From positions 72-42,589 of the forward strand of contig NZ_LWFF01000110.1 of NCBI RefSeq assembly GCF_001635685.1: 42,518 nucleotides of DNA, given 5' to 3'. Made by a program: the position numbers and the translations under genes. Below the pieces are notes generated by a model. The model did no database searches. It saw only the letters and a program-made list of their open reading frames with translations, and was not told where the DNA came from. Source of the DNA: Erythrobacter sp. HI0063 (GTDB taxonomy: Bacteria; Pseudomonadota; Alphaproteobacteria; Sphingomonadales; Sphingomonadaceae). Shown in pieces: positions 29,507-38,484 of the stretch (its first letter is position 1; each line of letters begins with the position of its first letter).

Positions 29507-30490
29507 ATCACTCGAAGCGCATCATCCGACCCGATCGATCGGCGAACGATCCCGAACGCGGCGCGCGAGGCGGTGTGGACCGCGCCCGATGGGCACGAGG
29601 TGCGGCGGATCGACTGGCCGCTCGACGATGACGCGGCGCGCGGATCGATCCTGTTCTTTCCCGGGCGCGGGGATCATTACGAGAAATATCTCGAAACGCT
29701 GGAAGAATGGCACCGGGCGGGCTGGCGCGTCACGGCGGCGGACTGGCGCGGCCAGGCAGGCTCGGGCCGGTTGGGCGGCGATGCGACGACGGGCCATGTC
29801 GAAGATTTCCAGGTCTGGCTGGACGATCTGGCGGCCTTCTGGCGGGCCTGGAAAACGGCAACGCCCGGCCCCCACGTGCTCGCCGCGCATTCGATGGGCG
29901 GGCATATCGTCCTGCGCGCCGCGGTCGAACATCTGGTCGATCCCGATGCGGTGGTCCTGTCCGCGCCCATGCTGGGCATGGCCGGGCCGCCTTTGCCGCC
30001 AAGCATTCTCCAACCCATCGCCAAGCTGATGACGCTGATCGGCGATCCCGCGCGTCCGGCCTGGAAATGGAGCGAGAAGCCCGGCGAAATGCCGACCCGG
30101 CGGCGCGACCTCCTGACCCATGACGACGATCGCTACGAAGACGAACTCTGGTGGCGCGAGCATCGCCCCGAGCTGGTGATGGGGCCGGGCAGCTGGCGCT
30201 GGGTCGAACGCGCCTATGCCTCCACCATAGCGCTGTTCGAGCACGGCCGCCTCGAACGGCTCGCCGTGCCCGTCCTGATCGTGGCGACATCGGACGACAA
30301 GCTGGTCTCCCACTCCGCCATCAAACGGGCAATCGCGCGGTTGCCCAAGGGCGAGCTGGCCGAATTCGGGCCCGAGGCGCGGCACGAAATCCTGCGCGAG
30401 ACCGATAGCGTGCGCGGCAGGGCGATGGACGCGATCGGCGAGTTTCTCGATCGCGTAGTACCCGTATCCGCACCCCAACCGGCCCAGTGA
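29507..30490 (+). CDS. alpha/beta hydrolase (lysophospholipase-like), start codon uncertain (ATC 29507 or GTG 29573)
   Basis: A serine hydrolase of the monoacylglycerol-lipase/lysophospholipase L2 type. The nucleophile elbow is AAHSMGGH, the oxyanion/entry segment FFPGRGDHYEKYLET, the acid lies in VATSDDKLVS and the His in EARHEILRE. The only conventional start in the frame is GTG at 29573 (305 residues), but its possible ribosome-binding site is two bases away, too close. The frame continues upstream with normal-looking codons to 29507, where an ATC follows AAAGGA with about eight bases of spacing; this would give 327 residues. I give the longer span because it carries the better initiation context. 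The gene overlaps the downstream oxidoreductase by four bases (GTGA). No signal peptide. Confidence 0.8.
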   Translation: MTRSASSDPIDRRTIPNAAREAVWTAPDGHEVRRIDWPLDDDAARGSILFFPGRGDHYEKYLETLEEWHRAGWRVTAADWRGQAGSGRLGGDATTGHVEDFQVWLDDLAAFWRAWKTATPGPHVLAAHSMGGHIVLRAAVEHLVDPDAVVLSAPMLGMAGPPLPPSILQPIAKLMTLIGDPARPAWKWSEKPGEMPTRRRDLLTHDDDRYEDELWWREHRPELVMGPGSWRWVERAYASTIALFEHGRLERLAVPVLIVATSDDKLVSHSAIKRAIARLPKGELAEFGPEARHEILRETDSVRGRAMDAIGEFLDRVVPVSAPQPAQ

Positions 30491-31581
30491 CGGTTTACGA
30501 TTTCGCCATCGTCGGCGCCGGCATGGCGGGCGCAAGCCTTGCCGCAGAGCTGGCCGAGCATGCCAGCGTCCTGCTGCTCGAAGCCGAAGATGCGCCCGGT
30601 TATCACGCCACCGGACGTTCCGCCGCATTCTGGGAGGAATGCTATGGCGGGCCGGAAATCGTGCCGCTGACGCTCGCTTCCGGCGATTACCTCAGAGAGC
30701 AAGGCTTTCTCGACCGGCGCGGCGCGCTGTATGTCGGGCGCGAGGGCGAGCGTGGCGCGCTCGATGCGTTCATGGACCGCTTCGGCGATACCGGCGCGAC
30801 GATCGAGCGGCTGGAACGCCACGCGCTGGCCGAGCGGATACCGGGCCTGCGGAGCAAGTGGACCGGCGCGGTGTGGGAGCCTGCCTGCGCCGATATCGAC
30901 GTTGCCGGACTGCACGCCCATTATCTGCAACACGCCAAAACGCGCGGCGTCGATCTTCGTACCAGAGCCCGGATTGCGCAGGTCGAGCGTGAGGATGGAG
31001 TGTGGACCCTTGCCTCCGAAAGCGGCGAGCAATTCCGCGCCGCCACGCTCGTCAATGCGGCGGGGGCTTGGGCCGATCGGCTGGCCGAAGCCGCCGGCAT
31101 TCGCCCGCTCGGCATACAACCCTTGCGCCGGACGGTCGTCCAGTTGCGGGTCGATCCCGCCCCGCCATCCGACATGCCGCTGGTGCTCGATATTTCGGGG
31201 CGCTTCTATTTCAAGCCCGAGGCCGGACGCGTCTGGCTGAGCCCGCATGACGAGGAGCCGAGCGAGGCTTGCGATGCGGCGCCCGAGGAACTGGCGGTGG
31301 CCGAAGCGATCGACCGGTTGCAGGGCGTGGTCGATTGGCGGGTCGAGGCGGTCGAGCGCCGCTGGGCGGGCCTCAGAAGCTTCGCGCCCGACCGGCGGCC
31401 GGTCTATGGCTACGATCCGCGCGTCGAGGGCTTCGCCTGGTTCGCGGGGCAGGGCGGGTTCGGCATTCAGACCGCGCCCGCTGCCGTTCGCCTCGCATCG
31501 CAGCTCCTGCTCGGGCTGGAGCGGGATGCGATGACCCGTTCTCTGGATGCGAGCCTCTACGCGCCGGAACGCTTCGGCTAG
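30487..31581 (+). CDS. FAD-dependent oxidoreductase (DAO/glycine oxidase family)
   Basis: A 364-residue flavoprotein of the DadA/glycine-oxidase superfamily. The Rossmann FAD motif is FAIVGAGMAGASLAAELAE (residues 6-24), the adenine-ribose acidic end is LLLEAEDAPGYHATGRSAAFW, and the C-terminal flavin motif is GFAWFAGQGGFGIQTAPA. It probably oxidises an amine, imino acid or D-amino acid. The start is GTG at 30487, overlapping the hydrolase stop codon as GTGA, so translation is coupled. No membrane segment. The substrate is not predictable, and the partner hydrolase gives no firm hint. Confidence 0.88.
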   Translation: MTVYDFAIVGAGMAGASLAAELAEHASVLLLEAEDAPGYHATGRSAAFWEECYGGPEIVPLTLASGDYLREQGFLDRRGALYVGREGERGALDAFMDRFGDTGATIERLERHALAERIPGLRSKWTGAVWEPACADIDVAGLHAHYLQHAKTRGVDLRTRARIAQVEREDGVWTLASESGEQFRAATLVNAAGAWADRLAEAAGIRPLGIQPLRRTVVQLRVDPAPPSDMPLVLDISGRFYFKPEAGRVWLSPHDEEPSEACDAAPEELAVAEAIDRLQGVVDWRVEAVERRWAGLRSFAPDRRPVYGYDPRVEGFAWFAGQGGFGIQTAPAAVRLASQLLLGLERDAMTRSLDASLYAPERFG

Positions 31582-31583
31582 CG

Positions 31584-31604
31584 CCTTTCAGCCGCCCTGA
31601 AAGG
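31584..31604. terminator. candidate bidirectional terminator overlapping the rnhA stop codon
   Basis: Inverted repeat CCTTTCAG (31584-31591) and CTGAAAGG (31597-31604) with a five-base loop, between two convergent genes seven bases apart. T-runs on either side are short, so efficiency is uncertain. The rnhA stop codon (31588-31590) lies inside the stem. Confidence 0.45.
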
Positions 31605-32028
31605 TTTCGGCCGCGTCGCTCGCCAAGCGGTCCACGCGTTCGTTTTCGGCATGGCCCGAATGGCCCTTCACCCAATGCCATTCGACCCGGTGCCGGTCCG
31701 TCAGCGCGATCAGTTCATGCCAGAGATCGGCGTTTCGCACCGGCTTCTTGCTGGCATTGATCCAGCCGCGCTTCTTCCAGCCGTGGACCCACTTGGTGAT
31801 CCCGTCGATGAGGTATTTGCTGTCGGTATAAAGATCGACCTCGCACGGTTCGATCAGCGCTTCCAGCCCACGGATCGCGGCGGTCATTTCCATGCGGTTG
31901 TTGGTGGTATCGGGCTCGCCCCCCGACATTTCCTTTTCGTGTGGGCCGAGCCGCAGCAGCGCGCCCCAGCCTCCGGGGCCGGGATTGCCCTTGCAGGCGC
32001 CATCGGTGAACAGGTCTACGCGTTTCAT
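31588..32028 (-). CDS. rnhA: ribonuclease HI
   Basis: A 146-residue type 1 RNase H, which cleaves the RNA strand of RNA-DNA hybrids (primers, R-loops). All four acidic active-site residues are present: Asp9 ([12 protein letters not shown]), Glu47 (NNRMEM), Asp69 (YTDSKY) and Asp133 (NERVD), with His in KGHSGH. The basic protrusion [15 protein letters not shown] is present. The start at 32028 gives the normal family length; the frame is open upstream but that sequence is unlike any RNase H. It is last in the ispH-thrB-rnhA run, 28 bases after thrB, and converges on the oxidoreductase gene. Confidence 0.97.
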   Translation of the reverse strand: MKRVDLFTDGACKGNPGPGGWGALLRLGPHEKEMSGGEPDTTNNRMEMTAAIRGLEALIEPCEVDLYTDSKYLIDGITKWVHGWKKRGWINASKKPVRNADLWHELIALTDRHRVEWHWVKGHSGHAENERVDRLASDAAETFQGG

Positions 32029-32056
32029 CTTCGGGGCTCTTAGCGCGCTCTCGCCC

Positions 32057-33049
32057 TCAGGCGAAAGCCTCTTGGCCAAGATCGCGATAGGTGTTCCATC
32101 GCCGCACGAAGTCCATCGGATCCTTGCGGATGACGAGTGCGCCCGCAGGCGTTTCGATCCAGTCCTGCGCGCGGCTGGCGACGAAGCGCAGGCAGGCGCC
32201 TTCGGCCAGCAGGGGAAGCGCATCGCGCTCACGCGGTCCGAGCGGGCGCACCGATTCGTACCCGCCGACGAGCGCATGGCCCAGCGCGGCATCGAAGCGG
32301 CTTCCGTCCTTGGAAAAGCACCAGGCGGCGTGCGTCACGGCGAGATCGTAAGCCATCGTATCGTGGCAGGCGAAATAGAAGTCGATCAGGCCGCTGACCC
32401 GGTCGCCCAGCATCAGGACGTTGTCGGGAAAGAGATCGGAATGGATGATGGATCGCGGGAGATCGCTCGGCCAGGCTTCCGCTACGGCGCGGGCGCGGGG
32501 CAGCACTTCGGGCAGGTCGGGGTCGATCTGCGCGAGCGCGGCGCTACCGCACGATTCCAGCGTGGCGGAGTTTTCTTGTGGCCCCAGATCGTTGACGCGC
32601 GAGCCGGGAAAAGCCTGCGCCGCGGCATGCATTCGCGCCAGGGCCACGCCGACGGCGCGGGCCTGAGCGGCGCTGGGCGCGGTGGGCGAAACGCCGGGCA
32701 GAAATTCGATCAGCGCCACCGCCTTGCCCTCGACCATACGGAAGCTTGCGCCCTCGCCGTCGTGAATGGTGCGCGGTACCGGGCAGTCGGCGGCGGAAAG
32801 ATGATCGAGCAGGTCGAGGAAGAAGGGCAGGTCCGCCGTTTCGATGCGGCGTTCGTACATGGTGAGGATGAAGCGCGCGCTTTGCGCGGAGTCCTTCCTC
32901 GGGCCGCCATCCTTACCCGAGGTCTCGATCAGCCAATTGCTGTTGGACACACCCTCGGCGATGCCTTTGGCCGACACCAGATCGCCGACATCGTAGGCGG
33001 CGATAAGCTCCGCCAGCCGCTCGGTGCCGAGATCGGTATAGACCGCCAT
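32057..33049 (-). CDS. thrB: homoserine kinase (ThrB, aminoglycoside-phosphotransferase fold)
   Basis: A 330-residue kinase that phosphorylates homoserine in threonine synthesis. It belongs to the alphaproteobacterial/Pseudomonas-type ThrB with an APH fold rather than the GHMP type. Visible motifs: [13 protein letters not shown] (nucleotide loop), [12 protein letters not shown] with catalytic Asp205 and Asn210, and [10 protein letters not shown] with the metal-binding Asp223. The C-terminal segment [16 protein letters not shown] is typical. It lies 18 bases after ispH; only a weak ribosome-binding site (GGCGG) precedes the ATG. The ispH-thrB-rnhA order is conserved in sphingomonads and relatives. 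Confidence 0.95.
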   Translation of the reverse strand: MAVYTDLGTERLAELIAAYDVGDLVSAKGIAEGVSNSNWLIETSGKDGGPRKDSAQSARFILTMYERRIETADLPFFLDLLDHLSAADCPVPRTIHDGEGASFRMVEGKAVALIEFLPGVSPTAPSAAQARAVGVALARMHAAAQAFPGSRVNDLGPQENSATLESCGSAALAQIDPDLPEVLPRARAVAEAWPSDLPRSIIHSDLFPDNVLMLGDRVSGLIDFYFACHDTMAYDLAVTHAAWCFSKDGSRFDAALGHALVGGYESVRPLGPRERDALPLLAEGACLRFVASRAQDWIETPAGALVIRKDPMDFVRRWNTYRDLGQEAFA

Positions 33050-33067
33050 GCGTCCGCCGCCGCCTGC

Positions 33068-34060
33068 TCAGTCGAGCAATTGCCGGGGCAGCTTGAAGAC
33101 CATCTTTTCTTCGGCGGCCATGATCGTGGTCTCTTCCACCGTGCGCCATTCGCCGAGCCTGTCGACCACTTCGCGCACCAGCAGTTCGGGCGCGGAGGCG
33201 CCGGCCGTGAGCCCCAGCGTCCCGACGCCTTCGAGCCATTCCGGATCGATATCCGATGCGCGCTGGATCAGGTAGGCATCCGTCCCCAACCGCTCGGCCA
33301 CTTCGACCAGCCGCAGCGAGTTCGACGAATTGGGCGCGCCGATCACCAGCACCAGATCGCTGCCCGGCGCGATTTTCTTGACTGCGGCCTGGCGATTGGA
33401 CGTGGCATAGCAGATGTCTTCCGCCTTGGGGCCGGAGATATCGGGGAAACGCCGTTCCAGCGCGGCGATCACATCCGCCGTATCGTCGACCGACAAGGTG
33501 GTCTGGGTGAGATAGGCCAGCTCGGTCCCGGCGGGAAAATCGAGCTTCGCGACATCGTCCACCGTTTCGACCAGCGTCATCTGCCCGTCTTCGACCTGGC
33601 CCATCGTGCCGATCACTTCGGGGTGGCCTTCGTGACCGATGAAGATGATGTGCCGATCCTTTTCGATCTGGCGTTCGGCCTGGCGGTGCACCTTGCTGAC
33701 CAGCGGGCAGGTGGCGTCGACATACAGCATTTCGCGCCGATCGGCTTCGGCGGGCACGGATTTGGGCACGCCATGCGCGCTGAACACCACCGGTGCACCA
33801 TCGGGCACCTCGTCCAGTTCCTCGACGAAGACCGCGCCCTTTTCGCGTAGCGCATCGACCACGTAGCGATTGTGGACGATTTCGTGCCGGACATAGACGG
33901 GCGCGCCGTATTTCTCGAGCGCGCGCTCCACGATCTCGATCGCGCGATCGACTCCGGCGCAGAATCCGCGCGGGGCGGCGATCAGCAACGCCAGCGGCGG
34001 CTTGTCCTGTGAGTCGGGCGAAGATGCGGAGAGGGGGCTTGGGTGCAAGGGGGCGTTCAT
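33068..34060 (-). CDS. ispH: 4-hydroxy-3-methylbut-2-enyl diphosphate reductase
   Basis: A 330-residue 4Fe-4S enzyme of the last MEP-pathway step, making IPP and DMAPP for isoprenoids (quinones, carotenoids, undecaprenyl carriers). The three cluster cysteines are Cys34 ([11 protein letters not shown]), Cys118 ([12 protein letters not shown]) and Cys217 (ICYATSNRQ); the catalytic Glu is in [12 protein letters not shown] 22-residue N-terminal extension precedes the family start. The ATG at 34060 has AGGGG seven bases upstream, and that site forms the 3' arm of an inverted repeat in the leader. First gene of the ispH-thrB-rnhA run. Confidence 0.97.
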   Translation of the reverse strand: MNAPLHPSPLSASSPDSQDKPPLALLIAAPRGFCAGVDRAIEIVERALEKYGAPVYVRHEIVHNRYVVDALREKGAVFVEELDEVPDGAPVVFSAHGVPKSVPAEADRREMLYVDATCPLVSKVHRQAERQIEKDRHIIFIGHEGHPEVIGTMGQVEDGQMTLVETVDDVAKLDFPAGTELAYLTQTTLSVDDTADVIAALERRFPDISGPKAEDICYATSNRQAAVKKIAPGSDLVLVIGAPNSSNSLRLVEVAERLGTDAYLIQRASDIDPEWLEGVGTLGLTAGASAPELLVREVVDRLGEWRTVEETTIMAAEEKMVFKLPRQLLD

Positions 34061-34067
34061 AACCCGA

Positions 34068-34100
34068 CCCCTAGCGCTTTGTGCGCGCCCTCGCTAGGGG
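34068..34100 (-). promoter_or_regulatory. leader hairpin covering the ispH ribosome-binding site
   Basis: On the minus strand CCCCTAGCG (34100-34092) and CGCTAGGGG (34076-34068) form a perfect nine-base-pair stem with a 15-base loop. The 3' arm contains the AGGGG ribosome-binding site of ispH, seven bases before its ATG. If transcribed, the stem would hide the site. Flanking copies of AAAGCGCT occur in the loop and just 5' of the stem, which would allow an alternative pairing. Confidence 0.45.
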
Positions 34101-34169
34101 AAGCGCTTTCTCGCGGGCTCCGGTCCGCTGCCTTCGTATTGACCCAATTTGCCAGGGACGTTCCAGCTC

Positions 34170-34820
34170 ATGACCTCGCGCTCCAGCCTGTTCTCGATCC
34201 TCGCTCTCGGTATCGCTCTTGCGGGCTGCCGTTCGGAAGGCGAGCTGGTGCTCGACCAGGGCGTCGGCATCACGGCGGTGCGCACCGCCTGCCCCGCAGT
34301 GGGCGTGCCCGATTTTACCGGCGACATCACCACCTTCCGCAGCCCGAATTCGCGCCTCGCCAGCGATATCGACGTGACCGCCGCGATCACCAATGTCCGC
34401 TCGACCTGCAATGAAAGCGGCGACCGGGTCTATAGCGAGGCAAGCTTCGACGTGGTCGCCCGCCGGACCGATACGAGCGCGGCGCGCCAGGTTACGCTGC
34501 CCTATTTCAGCACCGTCCTTCGCGGCGGCAGCGCCATCGTGACCAAGCGGGTCGGCAGCGTGACGCTGAATTTCCCGGCAGGCGCGGAGCGCGCGCAGGC
34601 CAGCGCGAAGGCCGGGGCCTTCGTCGATCGTTCGGAAGCCACTCTGCCCGACGATATCCGCCGTCAGATCACGCGCCGCCGCAAGCCGGGCGACCCCGAC
34701 GCCGCGCTCGACCCGCTGGCCGATCCGGCGGTGCGCGCGGCAGTGCAGCGCGCCACGTTCGAATTGCTGATCGGCTTCCAGCTGACCGAACAGCAACTGG
34801 CCTACAACGCTACGCGCTGA
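34170..34820 (+). CDS. lipoprotein of unknown function
   Basis: I do not recognise a characterised family. The 216-residue product has a signal peptide (MTSRSSLFSILALGIALAGC) with lipobox LAGC, so it is lipidated and exported. The mature part reads as beta-rich (VTAAITNVRSTCNESGDRVYSEASFDVVARRTDTSAARQVTLPYFSTVLRGGSAIVTKRVGSVTLNFPAG) and ends with charged helices (TFELLIGFQLTEQQLAYNAT). I chose the ATG at 34170; a TTG at 34149 would place a poor n-region before the signal peptide. It lies directly upstream of argS on the same strand, 81 bases away, and is divergent from ispH. Confidence 0.8.
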   Translation: MTSRSSLFSILALGIALAGCRSEGELVLDQGVGITAVRTACPAVGVPDFTGDITTFRSPNSRLASDIDVTAAITNVRSTCNESGDRVYSEASFDVVARRTDTSAARQVTLPYFSTVLRGGSAIVTKRVGSVTLNFPAGAERAQASAKAGAFVDRSEATLPDDIRRQITRRRKPGDPDAALDPLADPAVRAAVQRATFELLIGFQLTEQQLAYNATR

Positions 34821-34901
34821 GCCGATCGGGGCCTCGCGCTCCGGCCATTCGACACGCGACACTGGTTGCCGCGCGGGCACCGCGCGGCCATGGACGATTC
34901 T

Positions 34902-36650
34902 ATGACCGACACGACGACTCTCTACGCCCATTTCGCCGCGCGGATCGATGCGGTGCTCGACGCGCTCGAAATGGAAGGCTCGCTGCCCCCGGAAACCGAC
35001 CGCTCCAACGTCGCGGTAGAGCCGCCGCGCGATCCTGCGCATGGCGATCTCGCCACCAATGCCGCCATGGTCCTCGCCAAGCAGGCCAAGAGCAATCCGC
35101 GCGCGTTGGCCGAGAAGATCGTTTCACACCTTGAGCGCGATCCCGACGTGGTGTCGCTCGACATCGCGGGGCCGGGGTTCATCAATCTGCGCATCGAACC
35201 CGACGCCTGGCGGCGCGAGATCGCCGCGATCGCGGAGATGGGCGATGCCTATGGCCGCTCGGCGATGGGCGGCGGCAAGCGCGTGAACGTCGAGTACGTC
35301 TCCGCCAATCCGACCGGGCCGATGCATATGGGCCATTGCCGGGGCGCGGTGGTGGGCGATGCGCTGTGCGGCCTGCTGGAATTCGCAGGCCACACGGTCA
35401 CGCGCGAATATTACGTCAATGATGCGGGCGGCCAGGTCGACGTGCTCGCCCGTTCCGCGCACCATCGTTATCGCGAGGCTCTGGGGCAAGATGCTGGCGA
35501 ACTTGCCGAAGGGCTCTATCCCGGCGATTACCTGATCCCGGTCGGCAAGGAGCTGGCCGAGGAATTCGGCGATCGCTATGCCGATGCGCCCGAAAGCGAA
35601 TGGCTCGCTCTGTTCCGCACCCGCGCCGTGGCGGCAATGATGGGAATGATCCGCGCCGATCTCGCCCTGCTCGGCATCCATCACGACCTGTTCTCGTCCG
35701 AAGCGGAACTGCAGGCCGCGAAAAAGCCCGAAAAAGCCGAAGCATGGCTGCGCGCGCGCGACCTCGTCTATGACGGCGTGCTCGAAGCGCCCAAGGGCAA
35801 GGCGCCGCCCGAAGATTGGGAGCCGGTCGAACTGCCGCTGTTCCGCTCGACCCAATTCGGAGACGACCAGGACCGGCCGATCAAGAAATCGGACGGCAAA
35901 TGGACCTATTTCGGCGCCGACCTCGCCTATCACTTCCAGAAGGCGGAACAGGCCGATGCGCTGATCGACATCTGGGGCGCGGACCACGCGGGCACCGTCA
36001 AGCGGATCAAGGCCGCCGTCGCCGCGCTGACGCAAGGGGCGGGGCGCAGCGTGCCGTTCGACGTCAAGCTGGTGCAGATGGTCAAGCTGTTGCGCGACGG
36101 CGAGCCGGTGAAGATGTCCAAGCGCTCAGGCACTTTCGTGACCTTGGCCGAAGTGGTCGAGGAGGTCGGCAAGGATGTCGTGCGCTTCACCATGCTGACC
36201 CGCAAGCCCGACGCGCAGATGGAATTCGACTTCGCCAAGGTGGTCGAAGCGTCGAAGGACAATCCGGTCTTCTACGTTCAATACGCCCACGCCCGCATCC
36301 ATTCGACGCTGCGCAAGGCGAAGGAACAGGGCATCATACCCTCGGGCGAGCATCTCGACCGATTGGGCGAGGCGGAGCTGGCCTTGGTGCGCGAGGCGGC
36401 GCAATTCCCCCGCGTGGTGGAATCCGCCGCGATCGCGCGCGAGCCGCATCGCATCGCCTTCTATCTCGGCGATCTGGCCGCCGCCTTCCACAGTTTCTGG
36501 AACGCGGGGAACGACGATCCCTCGCTCCGCATGATCCAGTCCGAAAACGAGACGTTGAGCGCGGCGCGGCTTTTCCTTGCGGTGCAGATCGGGCAGGTAA
36601 TCCGCAACGGGCTGGCGATCCTGGGGGTCGAAGCCGTCGAGGAAATGTGA
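34902..36650 (+). CDS. argS: arginyl-tRNA synthetase
   Basis: A 582-residue class I aminoacyl-tRNA synthetase charging tRNA-Arg. The HIGH signature is HMGH within SANPTGPMHMGHCRGAVVGD, and KMSKR (VKMSKRSGTFV) is the KMSKS loop. The N-terminal Add-1 domain (AVEPPRDPAHGDLATNAAMVLAK) and the C-terminal DALR anticodon-binding domain (NPVFYVQYAHARIHSTLRKA to the end) are present. ATGs at 34890 and 34902 are both possible; I take 34902 because the protein then starts as usual for the family. Neither has a strong ribosome-binding site. The gene heads the conserved argS-SPOR-nagZ-scpAB-tatABC run. Confidence 0.96.
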   Translation: MTDTTTLYAHFAARIDAVLDALEMEGSLPPETDRSNVAVEPPRDPAHGDLATNAAMVLAKQAKSNPRALAEKIVSHLERDPDVVSLDIAGPGFINLRIEPDAWRREIAAIAEMGDAYGRSAMGGGKRVNVEYVSANPTGPMHMGHCRGAVVGDALCGLLEFAGHTVTREYYVNDAGGQVDVLARSAHHRYREALGQDAGELAEGLYPGDYLIPVGKELAEEFGDRYADAPESEWLALFRTRAVAAMMGMIRADLALLGIHHDLFSSEAELQAAKKPEKAEAWLRARDLVYDGVLEAPKGKAPPEDWEPVELPLFRSTQFGDDQDRPIKKSDGKWTYFGADLAYHFQKAEQADALIDIWGADHAGTVKRIKAAVAALTQGAGRSVPFDVKLVQMVKLLRDGEPVKMSKRSGTFVTLAEVVEEVGKDVVRFTMLTRKPDAQMEFDFAKVVEASKDNPVFYVQYAHARIHSTLRKAKEQGIIPSGEHLDRLGEAELALVREAAQFPRVVESAAIAREPHRIAFYLGDLAAAFHSFWNAGNDDPSLRMIQSENETLSAARLFLAVQIGQVIRNGLAILGVEAVEEM

Positions 36651-36665
36651 GGGATTTGAACGGTG

Positions 36666-37352
36666 ATGCAGGGCGCGGAGGGCACTAACGACAGCCGGAC
36701 GCTCGATTTCGGCGATGGGGACGAAAGCCTCCCCTGGCTCGAATCGGGCGAGGAAGAGACGCAGACCGGTTTCGACACCACGCGGCTGATCGGAATCGCG
36801 CTGCTGATGGTGGTCGCGCTGGGTGTGATCGTGGGCGCGATCTGGTGGTTCACCAACTCCACCGCCGCAGGCGGGCCAGAGCCGGACGGATCGCTGGTGG
36901 AGGCGCCGGACGAGCCCTATCGCAGCCGACCCGAAGATGCCGGCGGCAAGACCTTCGCCGGAACGGGCGACACCAGCTTCGCAGTCGGCGAAGGCCAGAC
37001 GCGGGAAGGCCGCCTGGCCAACGAGCCAGCGCCTGCGATTACGCCCACTCCTACCGAGACCGCTGCGAGCGAGCCTGCGCCCGCCGAAACGCCCGCGCCG
37101 CGATCCAACGCCCTGCCGCGCGGCACGGCGGTGCAGGTCGGCGCCTATTCTAATCGGGCGGATGCGGAAGAAGGGTGGCGCACCTTGCAGCGGCAGACCG
37201 ACGCGCTGTCGGGCGTCGATTATCGCATCGTCGAAGGTCGCGCCGATATCGGCACCGTCTTCCGGCTTCAGGCGGCGGGCGGCGACAATGCCGGTGCGCG
37301 TCGCCTCTGCAACGCGCTTCAGTCCGACGGACTGCCCTGCCAAGTCAAATAG
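36666..37352 (+). CDS. SPOR domain-containing membrane protein
   Basis: A 228-residue bitopic protein. A short acidic cytoplasmic part is followed by one membrane segment (LIGIALLMVVALGVIVGAIWWF, about 41-62), a Pro/Ala/Glu-rich periplasmic linker (about 65-148) and a C-terminal SPOR domain (AVQVGAYSNRADAEEGWRTLQRQ...YRIVEGRADIGTVFRLQAAGGDNAGARRLCNALQSDGLPCQV). SPOR domains bind glycan strands lacking stem peptides at the division septum. ATG 36666 is taken; a GTG directly before it at 36663 is equally well placed after AGGGA. The stop codon lies in the first copy of a 15-base tandem repeat. The next gene, nagZ, also acts on peptidoglycan. Confidence 0.9.
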   Translation: MQGAEGTNDSRTLDFGDGDESLPWLESGEEETQTGFDTTRLIGIALLMVVALGVIVGAIWWFTNSTAAGGPEPDGSLVEAPDEPYRSRPEDAGGKTFAGTGDTSFAVGEGQTREGRLANEPAPAITPTPTETAASEPAPAETPAPRSNALPRGTAVQVGAYSNRADAEEGWRTLQRQTDALSGVDYRIVEGRADIGTVFRLQAAGGDNAGARRLCNALQSDGLPCQVK

Positions 37353-37384
37353 GGCCAAGTCAAATAGGGCTAAGTCAAATAGCT
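37340..37384. repeat. three tandem 15-base repeats carrying the SPOR gene stop codon
   Basis: Copies at 37340-37354 and 37355-37369 are identical (CCAAGTCAAATAGGG); the third at 37370-37384 is CTAAGTCAAATAGCT. Because 15 is a multiple of three, each copy repeats the end of the SPOR reading frame (QVK then TAG), so the frame is followed by three TAG stops in phase. Likely arose by slippage. Confidence 0.95.
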
Positions 37385-37464
37385 GAGGGGCAGGCGCGGC
37401 CTGTCCACACCGATGCTTCTGATGATGCTTGCGGCAGGGGGGCAAAGCTGCGATTCTTCAGGCT

Positions 37465-38484
37465 ATGACACCTGCCATATTCGGTATCGCCGGTCCGCGC
37501 CTGTCCGCTGAAGAGCGCGCTTTCTTCAAGGATTGCGATCCTGTCGGCTACATCCTGTTCGCGCGCAATTGCGTCGACCGGGACCAGATGCGCGCGCTGA
37601 CCGACGAGCTGAAGGCGATCCACGGGCGCGAGCAGACCTTCATCTCGATCGACCAGGAAGGGGGCCGTGTCGCGCGTATGAAGCCGCCCGAATGGAACCG
37701 CTACCCGGCTGGCCAGGCCTTTGCCGAACTGTACCAGATCGCGCCCGCCAGCGCGATCGAGGCGGTCCGTTTGAACGCCGAAGCGATCGCGCGCGAATTG
37801 TCCGAAGTGGGCGTCACGGTCGATTTCCACGCCCCCTTCGATGTGCGTCGCCCCGAGACGAGCGATGTGATCGGCGATCGGGCGCTGGGCACCGATCCCT
37901 TGCAGGTCGCAGCGTTGGGGCGCGCCACGCTCGAAGGAATGGCGCGCGGTGGCGTACTGGGTTGCCTCAAGCACATGCCCGGCCATGGCCGCGCCACCGT
38001 GGACAGCCACAAGGAAATGCCGGTGGTCCATGCGAGCGAAGCGGAGCTTGAAGAGGACATCGCGCCCTTCCGCGCGCTTTCAAGCCATCCGCTCGGCATG
38101 ACCGGCCATCTGATGTTTCCCGCCTGGGATGGCGAGCATCCCGCCACCCAGTCGCCGACGATCATCGAAGATGTGATCCGCGGCGCGATCGGCTTCGACG
38201 GCCTGTTGCTGACCGACGATATCGACATGGAAGCGCTCGAAGGCAGTGTACCCGAACGCTCGGAACGCGCGCTGGCCGCAGGGTGCGACGTGACACTCAA
38301 TTGCTGGGCGAAGATGCCGGACATGGAGGGCATCGCCACGCGCAATCCCGATCTGAGCGATCCGGCCCGCGCGCGGTTCGATCGGGTCATGGATGCGATC
38401 GGTCCGATGCCGGAAGGGTTCGAGACCTCCGACCTGATCGCCCGTCGCGATGCCTTCTTCGCCGCCGCGCAGGACGCCGCGTGA
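37465..38484 (+). CDS. nagZ: beta-N-acetylhexosaminidase NagZ (glycoside hydrolase family 3)
   Basis: A 339-residue cytoplasmic enzyme of peptidoglycan recycling that removes GlcNAc from anhydromuropeptides. GH3 signatures: SIDQEGGRVARMKPP (about 61-75), KHMPGHGRATVDSH (169-182) with the catalytic His/Asp loop typical of NagZ, and LLLTDDIDMEAL (247-258) holding the nucleophilic Asp. I start at the ATG 37465; an in-frame TTG at 37429 would add 12 unlikely residues. The ribosome-binding site is weak (CAGG). It overlaps scpA by four bases (GTGA). In bacteria with an AmpC system NagZ products signal beta-lactam stress, but no such genes are seen here. Confidence 0.95.
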   Translation: MTPAIFGIAGPRLSAEERAFFKDCDPVGYILFARNCVDRDQMRALTDELKAIHGREQTFISIDQEGGRVARMKPPEWNRYPAGQAFAELYQIAPASAIEAVRLNAEAIARELSEVGVTVDFHAPFDVRRPETSDVIGDRALGTDPLQVAALGRATLEGMARGGVLGCLKHMPGHGRATVDSHKEMPVVHASEAELEEDIAPFRALSSHPLGMTGHLMFPAWDGEHPATQSPTIIEDVIRGAIGFDGLLLTDDIDMEALEGSVPERSERALAAGCDVTLNCWAKMPDMEGIATRNPDLSDPARARFDRVMDAIGPMPEGFETSDLIARRDAFFAAAQDAA

